From positions 3,534,001-3,598,000 of the forward strand of contig NZ_CP088298.1 in NCBI RefSeq assembly GCF_021117425.1: DNA of 64,000 nucleotides, read 5' to 3'. Below are positions 9,283-18,789 of this stretch, in pieces (position 1 is the stretch's first letter; each line of letters begins with the position of its first letter). Both the position numbers and the translations under genes were made by a program. Below the pieces are notes generated by a model. It was given only the letters and a program-made list of their open reading frames with translations. It ran no database searches and was not told the origin of the DNA. The DNA comes from Brevibacterium zhoupengii. Lineage in GTDB: Bacteria > Actinomycetota > Actinomycetes > Actinomycetales > Brevibacteriaceae.

Positions 9283-10218
9283 TCACTGCTGGGAGTGGTT
9301 GCCCCGTTGCTTGCGTGCCTCGAGCACAGCCTGTTGAGCACGGTCCCTGGCCTCGACTCCGGCTCGGCTCGGCGTCTGACCATAGGCCCGCTCCACCTGA
9401 GCATAGACATCGGCCATTCCCTCCTCGCTGAGGTCGAGCGGAAGTTCACCGATCTCGGCGAAGGAGGGCCCGATGTGGTCCATGAAACCGCGGATCCCCT
9501 TGTCTCCCCCGCCAAGGTGCATCGCCTCGAACTGACCCACCGCAGACCACCGCAGGCCCAGGGAATTCTTCATCACCGCGTCGAGGTCGGGCGCTGAGAT
9601 GACCCCGTTTTCGACCAACGAGATCGCTTCCTTCATCAGTGCGTTCTGCAGGCGGTTGCCGACGAACCCGCGAACTTCACGATTGAGTGCCACGGGTTCG
9701 CGTCCGCAGCTGCGGTAGAACGCAAGGGCGCGTTCGACGGTGTCCGAGCTCGTCGCCGGGGCCGGAACCACCTCCACCAGCGGCATCAGGTGAGGTGGGT
9801 TGAACGGATGTCCGACGATGACCCGGGCCGCGACTTCCGGCGGCAGATGCCGTGCGACCAATGATGCGGGGATGGTCGACGACGAGGTCGCGAAGATCGC
9901 ATCCTTCGGGGCGGCCGCAGCTATCTGGGCGAACAGCTTCGGCTTGGCCTGCGGATCCTCAGGCCCTGATTCCTGCACGAAGGAGGCTCCCGCCACGGCG
10001 GCCTCAACGGATTCGGCGAGGCTGATGGTTCCCAGCTCGGAGGCGAGCATGTCGTGGGCGGCAGCGTCGGCACTGACCTCGGCCTGCAGATCGGTGACCA
10101 CCTCGGCGAGGTCGGGTCTGGGGTCGAAGACCTGGACCGGGTAGCCCGATCGGGCGAACAGCCAAGCGAATGAACGGCCGATCGTCCCGGCCCCGATGAC
10201 AGCAACGCAGAAGCTCAT
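9283..10218 (-). CDS. 3-hydroxyacyl-CoA dehydrogenase family protein
   Basis: A 311-residue NAD-dependent dehydrogenase with an N-terminal Rossmann fold (VAVIGAGTIGRSFAWLFARSG). It has the family's catalytic histidine motif GHPFNPPHLMPLVEVV near residue 138, the GFVGNRLQ segment and a C-terminal helical domain. The single-domain length fits the L-carnitine dehydrogenase / lambda-crystallin / 3-hydroxybutyryl-CoA dehydrogenase group, so the substrate may be a beta-hydroxy acid rather than an acyl-CoA. The BetT-like carrier four genes away makes carnitine worth testing, but nothing proves it. The ATG at 10218 is the only good start. Confidence 0.8.
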   Translation of the reverse strand: MSFCVAVIGAGTIGRSFAWLFARSGYPVQVFDPRPDLAEVVTDLQAEVSADAAAHDMLASELGTISLAESVEAAVAGASFVQESGPEDPQAKPKLFAQIAAAAPKDAIFATSSSTIPASLVARHLPPEVAARVIVGHPFNPPHLMPLVEVVPAPATSSDTVERALAFYRSCGREPVALNREVRGFVGNRLQNALMKEAISLVENGVISAPDLDAVMKNSLGLRWSAVGQFEAMHLGGGDKGIRGFMDHIGPSFAEIGELPLDLSEEGMADVYAQVERAYGQTPSRAGVEARDRAQQAVLEARKQRGNHSQQ

Positions 10219-10337
10219 ATTCTCAAGGCTATACCTGCCGATTGCTCTTCGACGCCACCCGCAGGCACCAGCACAGATGCGAGAGATATCGACGTTCAGG
10301 CACGTCGAAACGGGCGGTTCGGTGGCACAATGTCACC

Positions 10338-11201
10338 ATGACACCGCGAGAAGGATTGATCACAGTGGATTCGGAGATCATCGCCCTGGCCGAGGATGAG
10401 TACGCGGCCGCGGCTGAGTCAGCGCGGATCGAGGTTCGCGAGATCCACACCGCCGCCGAGGCTGCCGAAGCCGCCCTCCTGCTCGACGAGGTGTGGAGCG
10501 TCGACGAGACGGGCACCAATGTGCTCGAACCCGGACTCATCGTCGCCTTCGCCCATGCGGGCAACTATGTCTCTGCCGCCTACAGCCTCGACGAACCCGA
10601 TGAGATGATCGGCGTGACGATCGGCTTCTTCGGCCAGCCTCTGGGCACGGTCATGCACTCTCACATCGCCGGCGTGCGGCATCAGATCATCGGCCGCGGC
10701 GCCGGATCAGCGATGAAGCTGCACCAGCGACTGTGGTGCCTCAATCTCGGCATCACAGAGATGACCTGGACCTTCGATCCGCTGGTGGCACGCAACGCCT
10801 ACTTCAACTTCCAGCGCCTGGGAGTCGGAATGGTCGAATACCTCGAAGACTTCTACGGACAGATGCGCGACGGCGTCAACGCCGGTCAGGCCAGTGACCG
10901 CATGGTCGTCTCGTGGCCTCTCGACAAGCCGGCCCGGGCCACCCTCGCCGAGGCGGACGATGCCTTCGAATGTCTGCGCAGTGACGACAACGGCGAGCCT
11001 GTGGTTGCCGAGGTGCCCAAGGAGGCCAGTCTGGTCTCGCTCGATTTCCCCTCCGACATCGAGGCGCTGCGCGGCCACGATGCCGATCTTGCCTCACGGT
11101 GGCGGATGGCTCTGCGTGATTCGCTGACCGCACTGGTCGCCGACGGCTGGGTCCTCGACACCTGTCTCAAGGGCGGAACGTACCTGCTCCACCATCCCTG
11201 A
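10338..11201 (+). CDS. GNAT-fold acetyltransferase of the COG3375 type
   Basis: A 287-residue protein with one GNAT-like domain in its first two thirds. It has the acetyl-CoA loop region HQIIGRGAGSAMKLHQRLWCLNLG and the diagnostic stretch MTWTFDPLVARNAYFNFQRLG, both typical of the predicted acetyltransferases of COG3375. The substrate is unknown. The C-terminal part is family-specific. The ATG at 10338 was preferred because the upstream extension is arginine-rich and unlike any relative. Its stop lies seven bases from the stop of the convergent IclR gene. Confidence 0.72.
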   Translation: MTPREGLITVDSEIIALAEDEYAAAAESARIEVREIHTAAEAAEAALLLDEVWSVDETGTNVLEPGLIVAFAHAGNYVSAAYSLDEPDEMIGVTIGFFGQPLGTVMHSHIAGVRHQIIGRGAGSAMKLHQRLWCLNLGITEMTWTFDPLVARNAYFNFQRLGVGMVEYLEDFYGQMRDGVNAGQASDRMVVSWPLDKPARATLAEADDAFECLRSDDNGEPVVAEVPKEASLVSLDFPSDIEALRGHDADLASRWRMALRDSLTALVADGWVLDTCLKGGTYLLHHP

Positions 11202-11208
11202 GGCTGAC

Positions 11209-12012
11209 TCAACCACCCTTTGGGTCGGCTGCACTGCCGACAAGGTCGACGGCTCCCGCGTGGCAGGCTGAACTCAGCGCACATCGGATTCGCTCCGAGC
11301 CGAGGGCCTCATCCCGTGGGCTGGGAACCGACACACTGATCGCGGCCACCATCGGCCCCTCGGGTCCCCGCACGGGCATACCCAGAGCAGAGACTCCACG
11401 TTCGGTGCGTTCACGGTTGAGCGCCGATCCCACCCTGCGAATGTGGTCGAGCTGACGACGAAAGCGAGCGAACGCCTCGGCGTCGAGGAATTCACCCGAG
11501 GTGCGGGCCGCATTCGAGGTGTAGAGGCCAGCAAGGACCTGTGGCGAGAGATCAGCCAAGAGCACCTGCCCGCCCGAGGTCAGGCGCGCAGGCAGGATCT
11601 CCCCCGCCCTGCTGCCGATCCGAATCCGATCGGAGCCCTCAGCGCTGGCCAGGAAGCGGGTTGTGGTGCCAACCCGAACCAGGAGATTGCAGGTCTCTCC
11701 AGTCGTCTCAGACAATGACTCGAGATGTGGGCGCAGAATCTGCAGCAGTCTGCGGTGGGCCGATTGGGCCTCGACATTGGCTACGATTCCCGGTCCCGGG
11801 TGGTAGATACGCGACTCGTCCTGGACGGCGAAGCCGCGGTAGACGAGCATGCTCAGCAGGCGATGCGCGGTCGAGGGGCTGACCTGCAGATCGGCTGCGG
11901 CATCGGTGATCGAGACGGCCCCGGTGTCTCGCAGCGTCTGCAGCAGACGCAGCGCGTTGTCGACCGAGCCGAGCAGATGCGCCGGCGCCTGGGCCACCAC
12001 ACGACGTTCCAT
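11209..12012 (-). CDS. IclR-family transcriptional regulator
   Basis: A 267-residue IclR-type regulator. An N-terminal winged helix-turn-helix (residues about 12-70: SVDNALRLLQTLRDTG, VSPSTAHRLLSMLVYRGF) is followed by the effector-binding domain, with GRAGEILPA-like and SALNRERTERGVSALGMPV segments. These regulators usually control an adjacent catabolic gene in response to an aromatic or short-chain metabolite. It is divergent from the phenol-hydroxylase-type monooxygenase, its most likely target, with about 134 bases between starts. The ATG at 12012 has GAGGG upstream. Confidence 0.85.
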   Translation of the reverse strand: MERRVVAQAPAHLLGSVDNALRLLQTLRDTGAVSITDAAADLQVSPSTAHRLLSMLVYRGFAVQDESRIYHPGPGIVANVEAQSAHRRLLQILRPHLESLSETTGETCNLLVRVGTTTRFLASAEGSDRIRIGSRAGEILPARLTSGGQVLLADLSPQVLAGLYTSNAARTSGEFLDAEAFARFRRQLDHIRRVGSALNRERTERGVSALGMPVRGPEGPMVAAISVSVPSPRDEALGSERIRCALSSACHAGAVDLVGSAADPKGG

Positions 12013-12146
12013 TCCCTCATCGTAGTGCCCTGCGCCCGAAGCTTTTCCACATAGCAGAATCTTTTTGCCCCTTTGTGGTGACCACGACCACAGTGGAAGC
12101 AGACACGTCACTGATCGATGACGATTCTGCAGACGACAGGAGCAGC

Positions 12147-14090
12147 ATGCAGTTCTACCTCAATGGATTCCAGCCCGGCGACCCGGAGAAATCGTCGCCG
12201 AGCCCCCAGGCACAGACGCCTGAGCTCCCCGAGGAGGTCGATGTCCTCGTCGTCGGCTCGGGGCCGGCCGGAACCGTTCTCGCCGCACAGCTGGCAGAGT
12301 TTCCCGATATCACCACTCGCGTCATCGAGCGCCGTGAGGGACCACTCGAGCTGGGTCATGCCGACGGAGTCGCCTGCCGGACGGTCGAGATGTTCGACGC
12401 CTTCGGTTTGGCCGAACGCCTCGTGCGCGAAGCCTATTGGGTCAACGAGACGACCTTCTGGGGTCCGGCCGAGGCGGACCCGAGGCAGATCATTCGCACC
12501 GGGCGCATGGACGACGTCGAAGAGGGGCTGTCCGAATACCCGCACGTCATCGTCAACCAGGCCCGCATGCAGGACTATCTGCTTGAGCGCATGGCCGACT
12601 CTCCTTCACGGCTCGTCCCCGACTACGGCCTCACAGTCACCGATGTCAGAGTCGATGACTCCGCCGAGTCCGAGCATCCGGTCACCGTCACCGTGGCGCT
12701 GAATGATCCCGATCCTGAGTCCGCCGACGACCACCCAACGTCCCCTCGCACGATCCGCGCCAAGTACGTCGTCGGCTGCGACGGCGCCCGCTCAGCAGTG
12801 CGCCGATCGATCGGCATCGAGATGAACGGGGATGCCCGCAATCACGCGTGGGGCGTCATGGATGTCTTCGCCGTCACGGACTTCCCGGACATCCGCCTGA
12901 AGTCGGCAATCCAGTCCGCGTCCGGCGGCAGCGTTCTGCTCATCCCGCGCGAGGGCGGGTACATGGTCCGCCTCTACGTCGACCTCGGCGATCTCGATCC
13001 CAACGATTCCGGTGCCCGCAGCCGATTCACCTCGGACATGATCATCGAAGCCGCGCAGCGGATCTTCCATCCCTATTCGCTCGAGGTCAAGGACATCGCC
13101 TGGTGGTCGGTCTACGAGGTGGGCCAGCGCATCGCCGACCGCTTCGATGACGTCGCCGAGGCGGAGCGCGGCACCCGTTCACCGCATGTGTTCATCGCCG
13201 GCGATGCCTGCCACACCCATTCGGCGAAGGCCGGTCAGGGGATGAACGTGTCCATGCAGGACGGGTTCAACTTGGGTTGGAAGCTCGCAGCAGTGCTGCA
13301 GGGCCGCAGTCCGAGCACGCTCCTCGACACCTACGCTCAGGAACGTCAGGCAATCGCCCAGGAGCTCATTGATTTCGATCTCACCTGGTCAGAGGCCATG
13401 GCAGCGAAGCCAGCCGATCCGAATGACCCCGAAGCCGGCGGCATGAGCGCTGCCGAGCGGCAGAAGATCTTCACCGCGGGTGGACGCTTCACCGCCGGCT
13501 TCGCCACCGACTATCCTCCGAACCTGATCACCGGTGACGACACCCACGAACACCTGGCCACAGGCTTCCCCATCGGCGAGCGGTTCCATTCGGCTCCCGC
13601 CATCCGTCTCGCCGACGCCAAGCCCCTCGAACTCGGGCATCAGGCGAAGGCCGATGGTCGCTGGCGCCTCTATGCCTTCGCCGACACCGCCGATCCGGCC
13701 TCGCCGAATTCGGCAATCCGCCGCCTCTGCGATTTCCTTGCCGAGTCACCCGAGTCCCCGATTCGCCGTTACACGCCCGCCGGGGCAGACCCCGATGCGG
13801 TCTTCGACGTCCGTGCGATCTTCCAACATTCTCACCGGGACCTGTCTGTCGATGCGATGCCGCAGTTCCTACTGCCGCGCAAGGGACGCTTCGGTCTCAT
13901 CGACTACGAGAAGATGTTCTGCGCGGACCTCCGGACAGGTCCGGACATCTTCGACGCTCGTGGCATCGACCGCAGTACGGGCGCCCTGGTCATCGTCCGA
14001 CCGGATCAGTACGTTGCCCAGGTGCTGCCGCTCGATGCCCATGCCGAGCTCGTCGACTTCTTCTCCAGGATCATGGTGCCCTCGGCCTGA
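12147..14090 (+). CDS. FAD-dependent monooxygenase, phenol 2-monooxygenase type
   Basis: A 647-residue flavoprotein hydroxylase. It has the FAD-binding GXGXXG motif (DVLVVGSGPAGTVLAAQLA), the DG motif region (VVGCDGARSAVRRSIGIEM), the FAD ribityl-binding GDACHTHSAKAGQGMNVSMQD, and a C-terminal thioredoxin-like dimerisation domain (from about LPRKGRFGLIDYEKMF). This is the architecture of phenol 2-monooxygenase and 3-hydroxybenzoate 4-monooxygenase, which ortho-hydroxylate phenols with NADPH and O2. The ATG at 12147 follows ACAGGAGCAGC and gives the usual N-terminus (MQFYLNGF). A GTG at 12075 would add 24 residues. It is probably regulated by the divergent IclR protein. Confidence 0.85.
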   Translation: MQFYLNGFQPGDPEKSSPSPQAQTPELPEEVDVLVVGSGPAGTVLAAQLAEFPDITTRVIERREGPLELGHADGVACRTVEMFDAFGLAERLVREAYWVNETTFWGPAEADPRQIIRTGRMDDVEEGLSEYPHVIVNQARMQDYLLERMADSPSRLVPDYGLTVTDVRVDDSAESEHPVTVTVALNDPDPESADDHPTSPRTIRAKYVVGCDGARSAVRRSIGIEMNGDARNHAWGVMDVFAVTDFPDIRLKSAIQSASGGSVLLIPREGGYMVRLYVDLGDLDPNDSGARSRFTSDMIIEAAQRIFHPYSLEVKDIAWWSVYEVGQRIADRFDDVAEAERGTRSPHVFIAGDACHTHSAKAGQGMNVSMQDGFNLGWKLAAVLQGRSPSTLLDTYAQERQAIAQELIDFDLTWSEAMAAKPADPNDPEAGGMSAAERQKIFTAGGRFTAGFATDYPPNLITGDDTHEHLATGFPIGERFHSAPAIRLADAKPLELGHQAKADGRWRLYAFADTADPASPNSAIRRLCDFLAESPESPIRRYTPAGADPDAVFDVRAIFQHSHRDLSVDAMPQFLLPRKGRFGLIDYEKMFCADLRTGPDIFDARGIDRSTGALVIVRPDQYVAQVLPLDAHAELVDFFSRIMVPSA

Positions 14091-14133
14091 CCCAATCAGC
14101 GGCAGCCGAGGGCAGCCGCCACAGTCGAAGACA

Positions 14134-14179
14134 GAAAGAGGAGTGCTGGAACCCGCTTGGGCTCCAGCACTCCTCTTTC
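14134..14179. terminator. Perfect 17-bp bidirectional hairpin
   Basis: Positions 14134-14150 (GAAAGAGGAGTGCTGGA) pair without a mismatch with 14163-14179 around a 12-base loop. Both genes on either side point towards it, so it probably ends the monooxygenase and acyl-CoA ligase transcripts. The stem carries an A-rich and T-rich base on its two sides, as in bidirectional terminators. Confidence 0.8.
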
Positions 14180-14206
14180 CCTATGGCGCTTGATTCTCTG
14201 TGGTGC

Positions 14207-15838
14207 TTACTTCTCTTCCCAGTTCTTGCGCAGCAGCTTCTTGTCGAGCTTGCCCACCGAGGTGCGAGGCATCTCAGTCACGACATAGACCTCATCTGGC
14301 ATCTGCCACTTGGCGAAGCGCTCGCTGAGCGTTTCGACGATGGACTCGCGGGTCACCTCGGCGCCGTCATCGGCCACGACATAGGCCACGGGACGCTCGT
14401 CCCACTTCTCGTCGGGGACACCGATGACCGCGGCCTCCTTGACGTTGGGGCTGTCGAGGATCGCGTTCTCCATGTCGATCGAGGAGATCCATTCGCCGCC
14501 GGACTTGATGACGTCCTTGAGGCGGTCGGTGATCTTGAGGTAGCCGTGGGCATCGATGACGCCGACGTCACCCGAGCGCCACCAACCGTCGAGGAAACGG
14601 TCGGCGTTGTCGGGCAGCTGGTAGTAGGACTCGGTGATCCAGGGGCCGCGCATGACGATCTCTCCGACCGACTTGCCGTCGCGAGGCATCTCCTCGCCGG
14701 TGGGGTCGACGATCTTGACCTCGACGCCGATGATCGGCAGGCCCTGGTAGCGCTTGAGGTCCCACTTCTCTTCATCGCTGAGGTTCATGCCCGACTTGAT
14801 GCGCCAGTTCGTCGTCGCCAGTGGGGTGGTCTCGGTGGCACCGTAGCCGTGGATGACCTCGGCGCCGGTGACCTCCTTGAAGCCGCGCATCATGGACAGC
14901 GGCGGCTCCGAAGAACCGGAGACCAGACGGACTCCGGTGAGGTCCGGTGGGGTCGGCATGTTCTTCATCATCGCCAGCATCGGGGTGAAGATTGCAGGCG
15001 CACCGTTGGCCAGCGTCACCTTCTCCTCGATGAAGGCCTGGCCGATGGCGCCGAACTCCTCGGCGGCGAACTTGCCTGGCAGGACGAGCTTGGCACCGGC
15101 GGCGACCGCGTTCTGCGGGAAGCCCCAGGACAGCACGTGGAACATCGGAGTGATGGGCATGACGCAGTCGTCGAAGGTCGCCTGCAGTGCTGCCAGTCCG
15201 CCCATGGTGTGCAGGTAGATCGAGCGGTGGGAGTAGTAGACGCCCTTGGGCCGACCTGTGGTTCCGGTCGTGTATCCGGCGTAGGCAGCGGTCTTCTCGT
15301 CAACGACGGGCCAGTCATAGGTCTCAGGCTTGTCGGCGATGAGATCTTCGTAGAAGACGACATTGTTCAAGCTCGTTTCGATCTCGGATGCCGGCTTGTC
15401 GGTCATGACGACCCAGCCCTTGACGTCGAGCTTCGGTGCGAGTGCCTCGGCGACGTGGAGGAGGGATTCCTCGACGAAGATCCAGTCGGACTTCGAGTGG
15501 CTGACGACGTAGGCGAGGTCTTCCGGTGCCAGGCGCAGATTGAGCTGGAGCATGGTCGCGGCCACACCGGGAACCGAGAAGTAGAGCTCGAGGTGACGGC
15601 GGGAGTTCCAGTCGATGACGCCGACCATGGAGCCCGCGCCCACACCGAGTTCATCCAGCCCGTGTGCCAGCTGAGCCATCCGCTTGTACTCGTCGGCGTA
15701 GTTGGAACGACCCCAGGAGCCATCGGACCGGCGGTAGACGACCTCGGATTCGCCGAAGACCGTCGCGGCATGGCGGATCAGGCTGGTGGTGTTGAGCTGG
15801 TAGCTGTCACCGAGGGTGGATGGAATGCCTGTAAGCAT
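14207..15838 (-). CDS. Long/medium-chain fatty-acid--CoA ligase
   Basis: A 543-residue member of the AMP-binding superfamily that activates a carboxylic acid to its CoA thioester through an acyl-adenylate. The P-loop-like motif [16 protein letters not shown] lies near residue 180. The adenine motif [12 protein letters not shown] is near 340, [34 protein letters not shown] near 440, and the catalytic C-terminal lysine lies in [13 protein letters not shown]. The ATG at 15838 has AAAGGAG upstream. The substrate could be a fatty or an aryl acid; an enoyl-CoA hydratase follows upstream on the same strand, which favours beta-oxidation-like chemistry. Confidence 0.87.
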   Translation of the reverse strand: MLTGIPSTLGDSYQLNTTSLIRHAATVFGESEVVYRRSDGSWGRSNYADEYKRMAQLAHGLDELGVGAGSMVGVIDWNSRRHLELYFSVPGVAATMLQLNLRLAPEDLAYVVSHSKSDWIFVEESLLHVAEALAPKLDVKGWVVMTDKPASEIETSLNNVVFYEDLIADKPETYDWPVVDEKTAAYAGYTTGTTGRPKGVYYSHRSIYLHTMGGLAALQATFDDCVMPITPMFHVLSWGFPQNAVAAGAKLVLPGKFAAEEFGAIGQAFIEEKVTLANGAPAIFTPMLAMMKNMPTPPDLTGVRLVSGSSEPPLSMMRGFKEVTGAEVIHGYGATETTPLATTNWRIKSGMNLSDEEKWDLKRYQGLPIIGVEVKIVDPTGEEMPRDGKSVGEIVMRGPWITESYYQLPDNADRFLDGWWRSGDVGVIDAHGYLKITDRLKDVIKSGGEWISSIDMENAILDSPNVKEAAVIGVPDEKWDERPVAYVVADDGAEVTRESIVETLSERFAKWQMPDEVYVVTEMPRTSVGKLDKKLLRKNWEEK

Positions 15839-16033
15839 GAGACTCCTTTGGTCATGGTGGTCGTGCTGGGGTGTATTCGTGATGGGGTGGAGGGGCGTGC
15901 AGATATCCGGACTATTTTCATCGTCAGAATATCCTGGCAAGTGATGCCGCTCACAACTTCCGCCGCAACGTTACCAATTAGAAACGTATGGGGCGCCGAG
16001 GTGAGGGTGAGCCGTGCGCTCACCGGCCGTCGA

Positions 16034-16792
16034 CTATTCGCCGGTGAAGTTCGGGCCGCGCTTTTCCATGAACGCTGCAACGCCTTCGGCGAAATCCTTA
16101 CTCGCTCGCAAGTCCGTCTGTCCCTTGAGTTCTCGATCGAATGCATCGTCGAGCCCGGTCAGCGTCGCAGCGTTGATGGCTTCCTTCGAAGCCGCGAAGG
16201 CCAGAGGTGCGCCCTGCGCCCACTGCGCCGCAATTTCCTGCGCCCGGTTCAGGTGCTCGCCCGCCGGCGTGACCAGGCTGGCCAGGCCCCAATCCGCAGC
16301 CTCCTTCGCCCAGACCTTCTGTGCCGTCAGCGCCATCTTCATGGCTCGATGTCGGCCCGCCGAGGCTGCCACGAGTGCCGTTGCCCCGCCGTCTGGCATG
16401 AGTCCGATCTTGGTGAAGGCCAGCATCAGGTAGGACTCTTCGCTCATCACGGTGTAGTCACAGGCCAAGGCCAGGGAGCAGCCGATGCCGGCAGCTGGTC
16501 CGGAGACCGCGGCGATGGTCGGGATCGGCAGATCGATGATCGATCGGATGATCTCATTGGCCCGGTCGAGACCGAGGCCCCCGTTCTGCACCGAACCCTG
16601 CAGATCGGCTCCCGAGCTGAAGGCTCGATCGTTGCCGGTGAGAATGAGCACACGGGCCGTGGAAGCCGCCTCGGCGACGGATTCCCCGACCGCTTCGATG
16701 GCCTCCCTGGTCAGCGCATTGAGGCTTTCGGGGCGATTGATCGTGATGGTCACGACCCCGTCTTGCAGATCGGTGAGAACACTCGAGGTCAA
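16034..16792 (-). CDS. Enoyl-CoA hydratase/isomerase family protein
   Basis: A 252-residue crotonase-fold protein. It has the CoA-binding/oxyanion motif NDRAFSSGADLQG near residue 60 and the second oxyanion region PTIAAVSGPAAGIGCSLALACDY near 100. A catalytic-type glutamate or aspartate follows in MPDGGATALV. It hydrates or isomerises enoyl-CoA esters. The start is a TTG at 16792, supported by GAGGAG five bases upstream and by the family's usual N-terminus. It lies 195 bases upstream of the acyl-CoA ligase on the same strand; the two may be co-regulated. Confidence 0.83.
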   Translation of the reverse strand: MTSSVLTDLQDGVVTITINRPESLNALTREAIEAVGESVAEAASTARVLILTGNDRAFSSGADLQGSVQNGGLGLDRANEIIRSIIDLPIPTIAAVSGPAAGIGCSLALACDYTVMSEESYLMLAFTKIGLMPDGGATALVAASAGRHRAMKMALTAQKVWAKEAADWGLASLVTPAGEHLNRAQEIAAQWAQGAPLAFAASKEAINAATLTGLDDAFDRELKGQTDLRASKDFAEGVAAFMEKRGPNFTGE

Positions 16793-16901
16793 AGCGACTC
16801 CTCTTAGTTGGCGCTGGGTGACTGATCTTCCACCTCAACCTTAACGCACGATAAGTTGATCTGGGTCACACGTCTCACCGCACGAACGCAACCGCAAAGG
16901 T

Positions 16902-16975
16902 GCATCGCCCGGGTCAGCTGACGCCCCTCAGATCAGCCGCATCGCTCGGCCCAGCTGACGCCCCTCAGATCAGCG
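16902..16975. repeat. 37-bp tandem duplication reaching into a gene's 3' end
   Basis: Two 37-base units, 16902-16938 and 16939-16975, differ at only a few positions and share a perfect 23-base core (16915-16937 and 16952-16974). The second unit contains the stop codon and last codons of the GNAT gene that ends at 16965. The duplication therefore probably arose by copying the gene's 3' end into the spacer. Confidence 0.75.
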
Positions 16976-17534
16976 CGGCCGCCAGCTGCGTCCCCGTCAG
17001 TGTGCGGTCAGCGAAGACCAGGCGCATCGCCTGCGGATCGGGGTTGCCGGCATCGGGAGCCCTGTGCTGCAGGCTCAGACCGACCTTCTCCGCAACCTTC
17101 CGGGAGGCCTCATTATGTTCGAGCAGATAGGCGATGACCGGCATTTCGGGTTTGAGCTCCTGGGCTCGAGCGATGGCCAGACGAGAGATCTCACTGGCAT
17201 AGCCGCGACCCTGGACCTCGGGACGGAAGCGATAGCCTAAGTTCCAATAGGCCTCGATCCGATCCGGTTTCCACTCATCGGCCAGTGGCATGCGCCTGAC
17301 ACCGCAGCCGCACATTCCCAGCACCGGCCCGTCCTCGGTTTCGCGAACGATCCACGATCCAAGGCCGTCGATCTCCCAATCGGCGATGCGGGTCAGCAGG
17401 TACGCCTCTGCTTCCTCCCGTTTGACCATCCTGCCGCTGGGGAAGTGCGTCCACACGCGGGGGTCACTGTAGATCTCGAAGATCTCGTCCAGATCTCCAA
17501 GACCCGGGCGGTCAAGCACGAACGGCTCAGTCAT
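16965..17534 (-). CDS. GNAT-family N-acetyltransferase (RimJ/RimL-like)
   Basis: A 189-residue GNAT acetyltransferase of the Acetyltransf_3 type. It starts with MTEPFVLDRPGLGDLDEIFEI, has the sheet region EAYWNLGYRFRPEVQGRGYA with the acetyl-CoA-binding RPEVQGRGYA loop, and ends the fold with EHNEASRKVAEKVGL. Its substrate, a protein N-terminus or small amine, is not evident. The ATG at 17534 overlaps the stop of the cystathionine gamma-synthase gene by one base (TGATG), so it is translationally coupled to that gene. Confidence 0.82.
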   Translation of the reverse strand: MTEPFVLDRPGLGDLDEIFEIYSDPRVWTHFPSGRMVKREEAEAYLLTRIADWEIDGLGSWIVRETEDGPVLGMCGCGVRRMPLADEWKPDRIEAYWNLGYRFRPEVQGRGYASEISRLAIARAQELKPEMPVIAYLLEHNEASRKVAEKVGLSLQHRAPDAGNPDPQAMRLVFADRTLTGTQLAAALI

Positions 17535-18691
17535 CAGGCGTTGTGAGCGGCCTTGATAGCCGCGTCGAGATCGGCCCACAGGTCCTCGGCGTGCTCGATG
17601 CCCACGCTCAGACGCAGCAGTCCGTCGGGCACCGACTTCGGTTCCGAGGTATTGCGCCGGCGACGTTCGATGAGTGATTCCACTCCGCCCAGGGAGGTGG
17701 CCGGCGTCCACACTCGGACCGCCTCGGCGACGGCTGTGGCCTGTTCCGCGGTTTCTGTGCAGAAGGCGACGACCGCACCAAAGCCAGAGAGCTGCGCTGC
17801 CGCGCGTTCGTGGCCGGGGTCGGTGGGCAGACCCGGGTAGCGGGTCTCGACGACGTTAGGGTGCGTGCTCAGGCGTTCAGCGATCAGCGCGGCATTGGCC
17901 TGGGCGCGCTCCATGCGCACCGACAGTGTCCGCAGGCCCCGCAGTGCCAACCAGACTTCGAAGGGCCCGGCGATCGCTCCGCGCAGTGAGCGTTCGCCGT
18001 GCAGCCGCTTATGCAGATCTTCGCTGCTGGTCAGCACTGCACCGAGGACGACGTCCGAGTGACCAGCAAGGTATTTGGTCACGGAGTGGACGACGACGTC
18101 GGCACCCAGGTCCAGCGGCGTCTGCAGGAGTGGGGTCGCGAAGGTATTGTCGACGACAGTGAGGATGCCGCGTTCGCGTGCGGCGGAGATGAGTGCAGGG
18201 GTGTCCGCGACTTCGAGCATCGGGTTCGTCGGAGACTCGATCCACAGCACCGCCGAGGCGGCACTCACGTCATCGAGTGCGCTGACGACGGCCTCTGTGT
18301 CGGCGATGTCGACGGTGGTGAGGGTGAATCCGCTGCGCTCGGCGACCTCACCCGCGGATTCCAGTGACCCCTGGTAGCAGTGCCGGGGCATGATCAGGGT
18401 GCCCTCGCGAGGGACCAGGCTCAGTGCCGCTGCGATCGCGGCGAGTCCCGAACCGAATACCAGCCCGGGCAGTTGGGCATGTTCGAGTTCAGCCAGCGCC
18501 TCTTCGAACGGAGTCCATGCCGGGGTCGAGAACCGACCGTAGACATAGTCGGAATGATCGATCTCGCCGCTGCCGACAAAGGTCGAGGACAGTTCGATGG
18601 GAGGGTTGACCGAGGAACCGTTCGAGCGTGGCGGACGACCCGCTTCGACGACGACGGTCTCTGGCGCGTGGGAGGAATCTCGTGTGGTCAT
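17534..18691 (-). CDS. Cystathionine gamma-synthase/lyase family PLP enzyme
   Basis: A 385-residue member of the Cys/Met-metabolism PLP family. The PLP-lysine motif is HSVTKYLAGHSDVVLG near residue 200, preceded by ESPTNPMLEV and VVDNTFATPLLQTPLDLGAD. It has the family's tetrahydrofolate-free transsulfuration architecture. The enzyme could be a cystathionine gamma-synthase (MetB), a gamma-lyase or a related gamma-elimination enzyme; sequence alone does not decide. The start at 18691 (MTTRDSSHAPET) was chosen over an ATG at 18742. It forms an operon with the downstream GNAT gene. Confidence 0.83.
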   Translation of the reverse strand: MTTRDSSHAPETVVVEAGRPPRSNGSSVNPPIELSSTFVGSGEIDHSDYVYGRFSTPAWTPFEEALAELEHAQLPGLVFGSGLAAIAAALSLVPREGTLIMPRHCYQGSLESAGEVAERSGFTLTTVDIADTEAVVSALDDVSAASAVLWIESPTNPMLEVADTPALISAARERGILTVVDNTFATPLLQTPLDLGADVVVHSVTKYLAGHSDVVLGAVLTSSEDLHKRLHGERSLRGAIAGPFEVWLALRGLRTLSVRMERAQANAALIAERLSTHPNVVETRYPGLPTDPGHERAAAQLSGFGAVVAFCTETAEQATAVAEAVRVWTPATSLGGVESLIERRRRNTSEPKSVPDGLLRLSVGIEHAEDLWADLDAAIKAAHNA

Positions 18692-18789
18692 TTTCCCAAT
18701 ATATGTCGTGTCCAGGCGGCTGTGCATCGATGTCTCAGTCACACCTCAGTTGTTCCGTGCAGACAGCCACGCGGCACGGGCCTCGCGTT

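Noticed and set aside
14183..16807. 874-codon open frame on the plus strand
   Set aside because: It runs antisense to the acyl-CoA ligase and enoyl-CoA hydratase genes, both full-length with complete motifs. Long antisense frames are expected in high-GC DNA.
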